NCBI GenBank assembly: GCA_947652115.1 | Contig: OX393568.1 | Location: 11,255,447 to 11,319,446, forward strand | Reading direction: 5' to 3' | Length of the DNA stretch: 64,000 bases | Source: Blastomussa wellsi | Taxonomy: Eukaryota > Cnidaria > Anthozoa > Scleractinia > Plerogyridae | The notes under the pieces: generated by a model | Databases searched by the model: none | The model's input: only the letters and a program-made list of their open reading frames with translations | What the model was told of the DNA's origin: nothing | Part shown: positions 45,944-59,448 of the stretch, in pieces | Position numbering within the stretch: the first letter of the stretch is position 1 | How the letters are laid out: every line of letters starts with the position of its first letter | Translations under genes and position numbers: made by a program

Positions 45944-48900
45944 AATTCGTCTTCGAAAGAAGGGAGAAAGGGCTGCTTTATTTACCTTAATAACTGAATA
46001 TTTCACTTTCTTGAGCCTAAATTTATTTTCAAGTTGATTTTGCGTGTTACAATTTGGCACTTACACCATAATCAGCCGTAACACTGAAACAATCGTCTCA
46101 TGACCGGGAGCAACCGTTTCAGTATGAAAGAATATTATGGGATGTCGCTGAGTCAGTTCAACACGGCGAGGTCAACAGCGAGTATTTCCAATATTCATAC
46201 TAAGTCTACAAGCAATTCTTCAATTCCAAACTTCCAACAGGCCAATCTTTGGAAGGTCGGCCACAACTCACGCCAGTATATACGCTTTAGCTAAGAATTG
46301 CTTGTAGACTTAGCTTCGCGCCTGGCTCTGTGTTTCCCCAAATCACTAAGTTTAACCGCCAGCGTCATAAACGCTCTCAGCGATCTCGGGGCAACAACTT
46401 TTCTCGGTTCTTTGAGATAAGGTATAGACTTGCGTGTTTCCAGACTTAATGATGTCCTTCTAACAACCAGGCGGGCACAAGCATCTTAGTGAATATGTCA
46501 GCCAGTCTTCTGGCAAAAAAAGATTCCGAGCTGCAAGATAGGCTTGTTGGCAGGAGAGCGCCACTGACACTTTGCGCGTCAAAATAGTAAGTCACAATGC
46601 TCTTTCTCTTTACGTCTATATACTCCACTGCGGGAAAACAGGTACACTTGGGGATGACAGATTGTCACCGGCTTTGGGATTGGAAAACTCCTTCTGGTTG
46701 CACGCCAATTTCTGTTTTGCGCTTTGGTTCCACCAGTTTCAGAACACTTCAATCATTCTTTTTTTTTCCTTTCCCATAACTTCCTTTTTTCAACTATATT
46801 TTGCCTCACAACTGTGTTCGTTTCGGTGTACTTTCTTCTGGCCACGGCTTACTCGGCCTATAGAAACCATCATCCAAACTGGAAATTCTTACCATGGAAA
46901 AGCCTGGGATGGTGTACGGAAATTTTCCTCCCAGCCTTTCGCTCAAATTTCTCAATCGCCCTGACAAACTCGGATCCGGGTTTCGTGGGAGGCACGATTT
47001 CCTCCTTCAGATTCTCAGTACGATCGAATGGGTGCCTCTTTTGGTCCAAGGTAAAGAAGTCAGAAGTGAAACAATGGCTAACGCTTATCACGGGCGCCGC
47101 CGCGTTAGGGCGTTCAAAAAGAAAATCATCTAGATCATCTTTACACTTTTCAAGTAAATGCAATTAAAAAAAATTAAACTACTTTTAAAACACTTTTAAG
47201 AACCTTTTAAAAAATTCGTTTAACTATTTCTACATGGGGAATACGTCTATTATCCATGTATTCTAGCTTTGCATGCCTGGAACTAGATGACTTAAGTTGT
47301 TGTTTCAATTTGAAGGCCACAACGAAAGTGCCGCTTTTGGCTGAGTACGTTATCGCATATCAAATGAGAGTGTACTACAAGTTACAAAAGGACTCCAAAC
47401 GAACAATAGATCGACCTGTAAAATGCACGAACTGCTAAGTTGAACAAAACGTTTTTGCAAGTATTCATCAGTTTGCGTATTCAAATTTGGACGAAGTTTC
47501 TTGCAGTAAAACATCTCGTAAATTAAGCATAAACACTGAAATTTCCATGACGTTTTCTATCTCAAAAAGTGAAAATCGTTTGATTAATATTAGCAACGCA
47601 TAAATCAGTCCCATATATCATCCTTGACGGGTGTTTCTCATTGCTGGATAGTCCATAACACAAAATCATATGAAGTCACTCATTACCGGCGTAACGGGAC
47701 AAAAATGTTGCGCTCTACGCTAAGCTTCGAGGCTTTAGTAAAGTGGAGTTGACAGTCTTGAAATAGGTTTCACTGTCGGCGAAAAAATGCTGCATTTCCA
47801 ATCCCAAGCGCACTTTAACTGAGCTCACAATCCGACTCGATCAGTTGACTTCCGGCGGAAATGAATTATTGCCAACTATAAAAAAACCTAATTTTTTGCT
47901 AGCAACCCAAGGGATTTCAGAGATGGCCGAGCGAAATCGCTGGCGGACCGTTGATTCTGCATGGTCATCTCCGACTCGCGGGTTAAAATCTGCCTGCACA
48001 GGGATAGCCTTATATGGCTTGGGGGCCGGGTAGCCCAACCCCCCGTTTGGACTTGAAACTGCGACCGCTGAGTCGGGTTTTTTTTTTCTGAATTTTTTTT
48101 TAATTTTATTTATTGATTGATTGATTGATTGATTGGTTTTCGTATTAAGGGACCAAAGAAAAAGCGCGCGCATGTGCAGCACGCAAACCTTGTTATTGGA
48201 CACCTTACAAAAATCGTCTCCAGTAATTTGTGGCTCACAAAAATCGTCTTACAAATCCAGTAATTTGTGGCTTATTAAAATCGTCTTAAAAAAAGTAATT
48301 TGTGGCTGAAAAAATCACTTTACAAATCCAGAATTTTTGGCTTACAAAATTCGTCTTACAAATCCAGTAATCACTCGATCGATCGGACTGAAAAATACAC
48401 GTGCTTAACAATTGACGACAAAGAATGCCTATGATTATAATAAGAACGAAAATTGGTGGTTTTCATGTCACGCAAGTATCACGCACGTAAGAAATAAAAT
48501 CGCTTACCATTCAATAAATTGAGTCAAGAAATTGAAATATCACGGAAGAGTAATAAATAAAGAACGTGGCAAAGTTTAGGGAACTCGAGTCATTCGGCAA
48601 AGTGTATAACTGAAAATTATAGTGCTTAGTATGGAGACGCCATATGCATGTTTGTGCCCCTCTGGGGAATTCCAACATGGCGGCCGGAAACCAGTGGAAA
48701 CATTTGGAGTTTACTTTGGCTCTCTCAAAACGTTTCTTCTCGTTGTTAAACTTGAAAACATTCGCATAGACACTTCCCTCGATATATCGGCTACTCAGAA
48801 CTCGAAAAGATAAGGCGAATCGATATTTTCGCGCACGTAACATGTTACCCAGAAACAATGCCGATGTCAGCCATTGTGAAAAATCTCAAATTCAAACTGT

Positions 48901-49305
48901 TCTATTTTCAAAACAAAGCCGTCTACCGAGCTGAAAACAGGCCAGCAGATAATGTTTAAAAATGACTTTTACCTGAGGAAGTTGAAAACTCAAAATGTTT
49001 GATTTTAGTTTTTTCTGACGTCACGTGAAAACCAAGAATTGGACTTCAAAAGTTGAATCTCTGTTAGACCTGTTAAAAGAGGCGACTACGTTACTCGACA
49101 ATATTTGTATTGTAACAACACTGTAACAACAACAACTTGCAATTGCGATTAGTTGGTCTCTGAGATAAACATGAACAGCTGCCCAAACAAAGTCCGCCAT
49201 GTCTCCTTTCCCGGACTGAACGGGAGATAGTCCATAATAACCATCCCCAGAAGAACGTGGTAGTCACCCTGTAACGCAATTGTGACAAGTTACGATAGCG
49301 CGCCA
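45944..49305 (+). repeat. Macrosatellite unit 15 (3362 bp)
   Basis: Appears identical to unit 13 by eye over its length. The following unit 16 belongs to a different allele class, so the homogenised block ends at this boundary. Confidence 0.97.
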
Positions 49306-52300
49306 AATTCGTCTTCGAAAGAAGGGAGAAAGGGCTGCTTTATTTACCTTAATAACTGAATATTTCACTTTCTTGAGCCTAAATTTATTTTCAAGTTGAT
49401 TTTGCGTGTTACAATTTGGCACTTACACCATAATCAGCCGTAACACTGAAACAATCGTCTCATGACCGGGTGCAACCGTTTCAGTATGAAAGAATATTAT
49501 GGGATGACGCTGAGTCAGTTCAACACGGCGAGGTCAACAGCGCTTATTTACAATATTCGTACTAAGTCTACAAGCAATTCTTCAATTCCAAACTTCCAAC
49601 AGGCCAATCTTTGGAAGGTCGGCCACAACTCACGCCAGTATATACGCTTTAGCTAAGAATTGCTTGTAGACTTAGCTTCGCGCCTGGCTCTGTGTTTCCC
49701 CAAATCACTAAGTTTAACCGCCAGCGTCATAAACGCTCTCAGCGATCTCGGGGCAACAACTTTTCTCGGTTCTTTGAGATAAGGTATAGACTTGCGTGTT
49801 TCCAGACTTAATGATGTCCTTCTAACAACCAGGCGGGCACAAGCATCTTAGTGAATATGTCAGCCAGTCTTCTGGCAAAAAAAGATTCCGAGCTGCAAGA
49901 TAGGCTTGTTGGCAGGAGAGCGCCACTGACACTTTGCGCGTCAAAATAGTAAGTCACAATGCTCTTTCTCTTTACGTCTATATACTGCGGGAAAACAGGT
50001 ACACTTGGGGATGACAGATTGTCACCGGCTTTGGGATTGGAAAACTCCTTCTGGTTGCACGCCAATTTCTGTTTTGCGCTTTGGTTCCACCAGTTTCAGA
50101 ACACTTCAATCATTCTTTTTTTTTCCTTTCCCATAACTTCCTTTTTTCAACTATATTTTGCCTCACAACTGTGTTCGTTTCGGTGTACTTTCTTCTGGCC
50201 ACGGCTTACTCGGCCTATAGAAACCATCATCCAAACTGGAAATTCTTACCATGGAAAAGCCTGGGATGGTGCACGGAAATTTTCCTCCCAGCCTTTCGCT
50301 CAAATTTCTCAATCGCCCTGACAAACTCGGATCCGGGTTTCGTGGGAGGCACGATTTCCTCCTTCAGATTCTCAGTACGATCGAATGGGTGCCTCTTTTG
50401 GTCCAAGGTAAAGAAGTCAGAAGTGAAACAATGGCTAACGCTTATCACGGGCGCCGCCGCGTTAGGGCGTTCAAAAAGAAAATAAAAACTAAATTACCAG
50501 ATCATCTTTACACTTTTCAAGTAAATGCAATTAAAAAAAATTAAACTACTTTTAAAACACTTTTAAGAACCTTTTAAAAAATTCGTTTAACTATTTCTAC
50601 ATGGGGAATACGTCTATTATCCATGTATTCTAGCTTTGCATGCCTGGAACTAGATGACTTAAGTTGTTGTTTCAATTTGAAGGCCACAACGAAAGTGCCG
50701 CTTTTGGCTGAGTACGTTATCGCATATCAAATGAGAGTGTACTACAAGTTACAAAAGGACTCCAAACGAACAATAGATCGACCTGTAAAATGCACGAACT
50801 GTTAAGTTGAACAAAACGTTTTTGCAAGTATTCATCAGTTTGCGTATTCAAATTTGGACGAAGTTTCTTGCAGTAAAACATCTCGTAAATTAAGCATAAA
50901 CACTGAAATTTCCATGACGTTTTCTATCTCAAAAAGTGAAAATCGTTTGATTAATATTAGCAACGCATAAATCAGTCCCATATATCATCCTTGACGGGTG
51001 TTTCTCATTGCTGGATAGTCCATAACACAAAATCATATGAAGTCACTCATTACCGGCGTAACGGGACAAAAATGTTGCGCTCTACGCTAAGCTTCGAGGC
51101 TTTAGTAAAGTGGAGTTGACAGTCTTGAAATAGGTTTCACTGTCGGCGAAAAAATGCTGCATTTCCAATCCCAAGCGCACTTTAACTGAGCTCACAATCC
51201 GACTCGATCAGTTGACTTCCGGCGGAAATAAATTATTGCCAACTATAAAAAAACCTAATTTTTTGCTAGCAACCCAAGGGATTTCAGAGATGGCCGAGCG
51301 AAATCGCTGGCGGACCGTTGATTCTGCATGGTCATCTCCGACTCGCGTGTTAAAATCTTCCTGCACAGGGATAGCCTTATATGGCTTGGGGGCCGGGTAG
51401 CCCAAACCCCCGTTTGGACTTGAAACTGCGACCGCTGAGTCGGGTTTTTTTTTTCTGAATTTTTTTTTAATTTTATTTATTTATTGATTGATTGATTGAT
51501 TGGTTTTCGTATTAAGGGACCAAAGAAAAAGCGCGCGCATGTGCAGCACGCAAACCTTGTTATTGGACACCTTACAAAAATCGTCTCCAGTAATTTGTGG
51601 CTCACAAATACCGTCTTACAAATCCAGTAATTTGTGGCTTATTAAAATCGTCTTAAAAAAAGTAATTTGTGGCTGAAAAAATCACTTTACAAATCCAGAA
51701 TTTTTGGCTTACAAAATTCGTCTTACAAATCCAGTAATCACTCGATCGATCGGACTGAAAAATACACGTGCTTAACAATTGACGACAAAGAATGCCTATG
51801 ATTATAATAAGAACGACAATTGGTGGTTTTCATGTCACGCAAGTATCACGCACGTAAGAAATAAAATCGCTTACCATTCAATAAATTGAGTCAAGAAATT
51901 GAAATATCATGGAAGAGTAATAAATAAAGAACGTGGCAAAGTTTAGGGGATGTACGATATTCCGAACTCGAGTCATTCGGCAAAGTGTATCACTGAAAAT
52001 TATAGTGTTTAGTATGGAGACGCCATATGCATGTTTGTGCCCCTCTGAGGAACTCCAACATGGCGGCCGGAAACCAGTGGAAACATTTGGAGTTTACTTT
52101 GGCTCTTTCAAAAAGTTTCTTCTCGTTGTTAAACTTGAAAGCATTCGCATAGACACTTCCCTCGATATATCGGCTACTCAGAACTCGAAAAGATAAGGCG
52201 AATCGATATTTTCGCGCACGTAACATGTTGCCCAGAAACAATGCCGATGTCAGCCAATGTGAAAAATCTCAAATTCAAACTGTTCTATTTTCAAAACAAA

Positions 52301-52689
52301 GCCGTCTACCGAGCTGAAAACAGGCCAGCAGATAATGTTTAAAAATGACTTTTACCTGAGGAAGTTGAAAACTCAAAATGTTTGATTTTAGTTTTTTTCT
52401 GACGTCACGTGAAAACCAAGAATTGGACTTCAAAAGTTGAATCTCTGTTAGACCTTTTAAAAGAGGCGACTACGTTACTCGACAATATTTGTATTGTAAC
52501 AACAATGTAACAACAACAACTTGCAATTGCGATTAGTTGGTCTCTGAGATAAACATGAACAGCTGCCCAAAAAAAGTCCGCCATGTCTCCTTTCCCGGAC
52601 TGAACGGGAGATAGTCCATAATGACCATCCCCAGAAGAACGTGGTAGTCACCCTGTAACGCAATTGTGACAAGTTACGATAGCGCGCCA
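49306..52689 (+). repeat. Macrosatellite unit 16 (3384 bp)
   Basis: Its closest relatives are not its neighbours. It shares the 5-bp deletion (TATACTGCGGG), AATCTTCCTGC and AAACCCCCG with unit 6 (AATCTTCCTGC also with unit 9), and GGGATGACGCTG only with unit 9. It has the 15-nt repair-like allele and the full-length 3' alleles. Confidence 0.97.
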
Positions 52690-55600
52690 AATTCGTCTTC
52701 GAAAGAAGGGAGAAAGGGCTGCTTTATTTACCTTAATAACTGAATATTTCACTTTCTTGAGCCTAAATTTATTTTCAAGATGATTTTGCGTGTTACAATT
52801 TGGCACTTACACCATAATCCGCCGTAACACTGAAACAATCGTCTCATGACCGGGTGCAACCGTTTCAGTATGAAAGAATATTATGGGATGTCGCTGAGTC
52901 AGTTCAACACGGCGAGGTCAACAGCGACTATTTACAATATTCATACTAAGTCTACAAGCAATTCTTCAATTCCAAACTTCCAACAGGCCAATCTTTGGAA
53001 GGTCGGCCACAACTCACGCCAGTATATACGCTTTAGCTAAGAATTGCTTGTAGACTTAGCTTCGCGCCTGGCTCTGTGTTTCCCCCAATCACTAAGTTTA
53101 ACCGCCAGCGTCATAAACGCTCTAAGCGATCTCGGGGCAACAACTTTTCTCGGTTCTTTGAGATAAGGTATAGACTTGCGTGTTTCCAGACTTAATGATG
53201 TCCTTCTAACAACCAGGCGGGCACAAGCATCTTAGTGAATATGTCAGCCAGTCTTCTGGCAAAAAAAGATTCCGAGCTGCAAGATAGGCTTGTTGGCAGG
53301 AGAGCGCCACTGACACTTTGCGCGTCAAAATAGTAAGTCACAATGCTCTTTCTCTTTACGTCTATATACTCCACTGCGGGAAAACAGGTACACTTGGGGA
53401 TGACAGATTGTCACCGGCTTTGGGATTGGAAAACTCCTTCTGGTTGCACGCCAATTTCTGTTTTGCGCTTTGGTTCCACCAGTTTCAGAACACTTCAATC
53501 ATTCTTTTTTTTTCCTTTCCCATAACTTCCTTTTTTCAACTATATTTTGCCTCACAACTGTGTTCGTTTCGGTGTACTTTCTTCTGGCCACGGCTTACTC
53601 GGCCTATAGAAAACAACATCCAAACTGGAAATTCTTACCATGGAAAAGCCTGGGATGGTGCACAGAAATTTTCCTCCCAGCCATTCGCTCAAATTTCTCA
53701 ATCGCCCTGACAAACTCGGATCCGGGTTTCGTGGGAGGCACGATTTCCTCCTTCAGATTCTCAGTACGATCGAATGGGTGCCTCTTTTGGTCCAAGGTAA
53801 AGAAGTCAGAAGTGAAACAATGGCTAACGCTTATCACGGGCGCCGCCGCGTTAGGGCGTTCAAAAAGAAAATCATCTAGATCATCTTTACACTTTTCAAG
53901 TAAATGCAATTAAAAAAAATTAAACTACTTTTAAAACACTTTTAAGAACCTTTTAAAAAATTCGTTTAACTATTTCTACATGGGGAATACGTCTATTATC
54001 CATGTATTCTAGCTTTGCATGCCTGGAACTAGATGACTTAAGTTGTTGTTTCAATTTGAAGGCCACAACGAAAGTGCCGCTTTTGGCTGAGTACGTTATC
54101 GCATATCAAATGAGAGTGTACTACAAGTTACAAAAGGACTCCAAACGAACAATAGATCGACCTGTAAAATGCACGAACTGCTAAGTTGAACAAAACGTTT
54201 TTGCAAGTATTCATCAGTTTGCGTATTCAAATTTGGACGAAGTTTCTTGCAGTAAAACATCTCGTAAATTAAGCATAAACACTGAAATTTCCATGACGTT
54301 TTCTATCTCAAAAAGTGAAAATCGTTTGATTAATATTAGCAACGCATAAATCAGTCCCATATATCATCCTTGACGGGTGTTTCTCATTGCTGGATAGTCC
54401 ATAACACAAAATCATATGAAGTCACTCATTACCGGCGTAACGGGACAAAAATGTTGCGCTCTACGCTAAGCTTCGAGGCTTTAGTAAAGTGGAGTTGACA
54501 GTCTTGAAATAGGTTTCACTGTCGGCGAAAAAATGCTGCATTTCCAATCCCAAGCGCACTTTAACTGAGCTCACAATCCGACTCGATCAGTTGACTTCCG
54601 GCGGAAATGAATTATTGCCAACTATAAAAAAACCTAATTTTTTGCTAGCAACCCAAGGGATTTCAGAGATGGCCGAGCGAAATCGCTGGCGGACCGTTGA
54701 TTCTGCATGGTCATCTCCGACTCGCGGGTTAAAATCTGCCTGCACAGGGATAGCCTTATATGGCTTGGGGGCCGGGTAGCCCAACCCCCCGTTTGGACTT
54801 GAAACTGCGACCGCTGAGTCGGGTTTTTTTTTTCTGAATTTTTTTTTAATTTTATTTATTTATTGATTGATTGATTGATTGGTTTTCGTATTAATGGACC
54901 AAAGAAAAAGCGTGCGCATGTGCAGCACGCAAACCTTGTTATTGGACACCTTACAAAAATCGTCTCCAGTAATTTGTGGCTCACAAAAATCGTCTTACAA
55001 ATCCAGTAATTTGTGGCTTATTAAAATCGTCTTAAAAAAAGTAATTTGTGGCTGAAAAAATCACTTTACAAATCCAGAATTTTTGGCTTACAAAATTCGT
55101 CTTACAAATCCAGTAATCACTCGATCGATCGGACTGAAAAATACACGTGCTTAACAATTGACGAAAGAATGCCTATGATTATAATAAGAACGAAAATTGG
55201 TGGTTTTCATGTCACGCAAGTATCACGCACGTAAGAAATAAAATCGCTTACCATTCAATAAATTGAGTCAAGAAATTGAAATATCACGGAAGAGTAATAA
55301 ATAAAGAACGTGGCAAAGTTTAGGGGATGTACGATATTCCGAACTCGAGTCATTCGGCAAAGTGTATAACTGAAAATTATAGTGCTTAGTATGGAGACGC
55401 CATATGCATGTTTGTGCCCCTCTGAGGAACTCCAACATGGCGGCCGGAAACCAGTGGAAACATTTGGAGTTTACTTTGGCTCTCTCAAAACGTTTCTTCT
55501 CGTTGTTAAACTTGAAAACATTCGCATAGACACTTCCCTCGATATATCGGCTACTCAGAACTCGAAAAGATAAGGCGAATCGATATTTTCGCGCACGTAA

Positions 55601-56065
55601 CATGTTACCCAGAAACAATGCCGATGTCAGCCATTGTGAAAAATCTCAAATTCAAACTGTTCTATTTTCAAAACAAAGCCGTCTACCGAGCTGAAAACAG
55701 GCCAGCAGATAATGTTTAAAAATGACTTTTACCTGAGGAAGTTGAAAACTCAAAATGTTTGATTTTAGTTTTTTCTGACGTCACGTGAAAACCAAGAATT
55801 GGACTTCAAAAGTTGAATCTCTGTTAGACCTGTTAAAAGAGGCGACTACGTTACTCGACAATATTTGTATTGTAACAACACTGTAACAACAACAACTTGC
55901 AATTGCGATTAGTTGGTCTCTGAGATAAACATGAACAGCTGCCCAAACAAAGTCCGCCATGTCTCCTTTCCCGGACTGAACGGGAGATAGTCCATAATAA
56001 CCATCCCCAGAAGAACGTGGTAGTCACCCTGTAACGCAATTGTGACAAGTTACGATAGCGCGCCA
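52690..56065 (+). repeat. Macrosatellite unit 17 (3376 bp)
   Basis: The 5' and middle parts resemble units 11 and 12 (AAAACAACATCC, TCAAGATGAT). The 3' part resembles unit 18, with ATTAATGGACC and a 2-bp loss giving TTGACGAAAGAATG. It has a private CATAATCCGCCG near 52818. Confidence 0.97.
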
Positions 56066-59000
56066 AATTCGTCTTCGAAAGAAGGGAGAAAGGGCTGCTT
56101 TATTTACCTTAATAACTGAATATTTCACTTTCTTGAGCCTAAATTTATTTTCAAGTTGATTTTGCGTGTTACAATTTGGCACTTACACCATAATCAGCCG
56201 TAACACTGAAACAATCGTCTCATGACCGGGTGCAACCGTTTCAGTATGAAAGAATATTATGGGATGTCGCTGAGTCAGTTCAACACGGCGAGGTCAACAG
56301 CGCTTATTTACAATATTCATACTAAGTCTACAAGCAATTCTTCAATTCCAAACTTCCAACAGGCCAATCTTTGGAAGGTCGGCCACAACTCACGCCAGTA
56401 TATACGCTTTAGCTAAGAATTGCTTGTAGACTTAGCTTCGCGCCTGGCTCTGTGTTTCCCCAAATCACTAAGTTTAACCGCCAGCGTCATAAACGCTCTC
56501 AGCGATCTCGGGGCAACAACTTTTCTCGGTTCTTTGAGATAAGGTATAGACTTGCGTGTTTCCAGACTTAATGATGTCCTTCTAACAACCAGGCGGGCAC
56601 AAGCATCTTAGTGAATATGTCAGCCAGTCTTCTGGCAAAAAAAGATTCCGAGCTGCAAGATAGGCTTGTTGGCAGGAGAGCGCCACTGACACTTTGCGCG
56701 TCAAAATAGTAAGTCACAATGCTCTTTCTCTTTACGTCTATATACTCCACTGCGGGAAAACAGGTACACTTGGGGATGACAGATTGTCACCGGCTTTGGG
56801 ATTGGAAAACTCCTTCTGGTTGCACGCCAATTTCTGTTTTGCGCTTTGGTTCCACCAGTTTCCGAACACTTCAATCATTCTTTTTTTTTCCTTTCCCATA
56901 ACTTCCTTTTTTCAACTATATTTTGCCTCACAACTGTGTTCGTTTCGGTGGACTTTCTTCTGGCCACGGCTTACTCGGCCTATAAAAACCATCATCCAAA
57001 CTGGAAATTCTTACCATGGAAAAGCCTGGGATGGTGCACGGAAATTTTCCTCCCAGCCTTTCGCTCAAATTTCTCAATCGCCCTGACAAACTCGGATCCG
57101 GGTTTCGTGGGAGGCACGATTTCCTCCTTCAGATTCTCAGTACGATCGAATGGGTGCCTCTTTTGGTCCAAGGTAAAGAAGTCAGAAGTGAAACAATGGC
57201 TAACGCTTATCACGGGCGCCGCCGCGTTAGGGCGTTCAAAAAGAAAATAAAAACTAAATTACCAGATCATCTTTACACTTTTCAAGTAAATGCAATTAAA
57301 AAAAATTAAACTACTTTTAAAACACTTTTAAGAACCTTTTAAAAAATTCGTTTAACTATTTCTACATGGGGAATACGTCTATTATCCATGTATTCTAGCT
57401 TTGCATGCCTGGAACTAGATGACTTAAGTTGTTGTTTCAATTTGAAGGCCACAACAAAAGTGCCGCTTTTGGCTGAGTACGTTATCGCATATCAAATGAG
57501 AGTGTACTACAAGTTACAAAAGGACTCCAAACGAACAATAGATCGACCTGTAAAATGCACGAACTGTTAAGTTGAACAAAACGTTTTTGCAAGTATTCAT
57601 CAGTTTGCGTATTCAAATTTGGACGAAGTTTCTTGCAGTAAAACATCTCGTAAATTAAGCATAAACACTGAAATTTCCATGACGTTTTCTATCTCAACAA
57701 GTGAAAATCGTTTGATTAATATTAGCAACGCATAAATCAGTCCCATATATCATCCTTGACGGGTGTTTCTCATTGCTGGATAGTCCATAACACAAAATCA
57801 TATGAAGTCACTCATTACCGGCGTAACGGGACAAAAATGTTGCGCTCTACGCTAAGCTTCGAGGCTTTAGTAAAGTGGAGTTGACAGTCTTGAAATAGGT
57901 TTCACTGTCGGCGAAAAAATGCTGCATTTCCAATCCCAAGCGCACTTTAACTGAGCTCACAATCCGACTCGATCAGTTGACTTCCGGCGGAAATAAATTA
58001 TTGCCAACTATAAAAAAACCTAATTTTTTGCTAGCAACCCAAGGGATTTCAGAGATGGCCGAGCGAAATCGCTGGCGGACCGTTGATTCTGCATGGTCAT
58101 CTCCGACTCGCGTGTTAAAATCTGCCTGCACAGGGATAGCCTTATATGGCTTGGGGGCCGGGTAGCCCAACCCCCCGTTTGGACTTGAAACTGCGACCGC
58201 TGAGTCGGGTTTTTTTTTTTCTGAATTTTTTTTTAATTTTATTTATTTATTGATTGATTGATTGATTGGTTTTCGTATTAATGGACCAAAGAAAAAGCGT
58301 GCGCATGTGCAGCACGCAAACCTTGTTATTGGACACCTTACAAAAATCGTCTCCAGTAATTTGTGGCTCACAAAAATCGACAAATCCAGTAATTTGTGGC
58401 TTATTAAAATCGTCTTAAAAAAAGTAATTTGTGGCTGAAAAAATCACTTTACAAATCCAGAATTTTTGGCTTACAAAATTCGTCTTACAAATCCAGTAAT
58501 CACTCGATCGATCGGACTGAAAAATACACGTGCTTAACAATTGACGAAAGAATGCCTATGATTATAATAAGAACGAAAATTGGTGGTTTTCATGTCACGC
58601 AAGTATCACGCACGTAAGAAATAAAATCGCTTACCATTCAATAAATTGAGTCAAGAAATTGAAATATCACGGAAGAGTAATAAATAAAGAACGTGGCAAA
58701 GTTTAGGGGATGTACGATATTCCGAACTCGAGTCATTCGGCAAAGTGTATAACTGAAAATTATAGTGCTTAGTATGGAGACGCCATATGCATGTTTGTGC
58801 CCCTCTGAGGAACTCCAACATGGCGGCCGGAAACCAGTGGAAACATTTGGAGTTTACTTTGGCTCTCTCAAAACGTTTCTTCTCGTTGTTAAACTTGAAA
58901 ACATTCGCATAGACACTTCCCTCGATATATCGGCTACTCAGAACTCGAAAAGATAAGGCGAATCGATATTTTCGCGCACGTAACATGTTACCCAGAAACA

Positions 59001-59448
59001 ATGCCGATGTCAGCCATTGTGAAAAATCTCAAATTCAAACTGTTCTATTTTCAAAACAAAGCCGTCTACCGAGCTGAAAACAGGCCAGCAGATAATGTTT
59101 AAAAATGACTTTTACCTGAGGAAGTTGAAAACTCAAAATGTTTGATTTTAGTTTTTTCTGACGTCACGTGAAAACCAAGAATTGGACTTCAAAAGTTGAA
59201 TCTCTGTTAGACCTGTTAAAAGAGGCGACTACGTTACTCGACAATATTTGTATTGTAACAACACTGTAACAACAACAACTTGCAATTGCGATTAGTTGGT
59301 CTCTGAGATAAACATGAACAGCTGCCCAAACAAAGTCCGCCATGTCTCCTTTCCCGGACTGAACGGGAGATAGTCCATAATAACCATCCCCAGAAGAACG
59401 TGGTAGTCACCCTGTAACGCAATTGTGACAAGTTACGATAGCGCGCCA
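56066..59448 (+). repeat. Macrosatellite unit 18 (3383 bp)
   Basis: It shares CGGTGGACTTTC and TATAAAAACC with units 8, 19 and 20. A 4-bp loss in the minisatellite (AAAATCGACAAATCC, about 58376) is shared only with unit 19. TCTCAACAAGTG near 57696 is also restricted to units 18 and 19. Confidence 0.97.
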
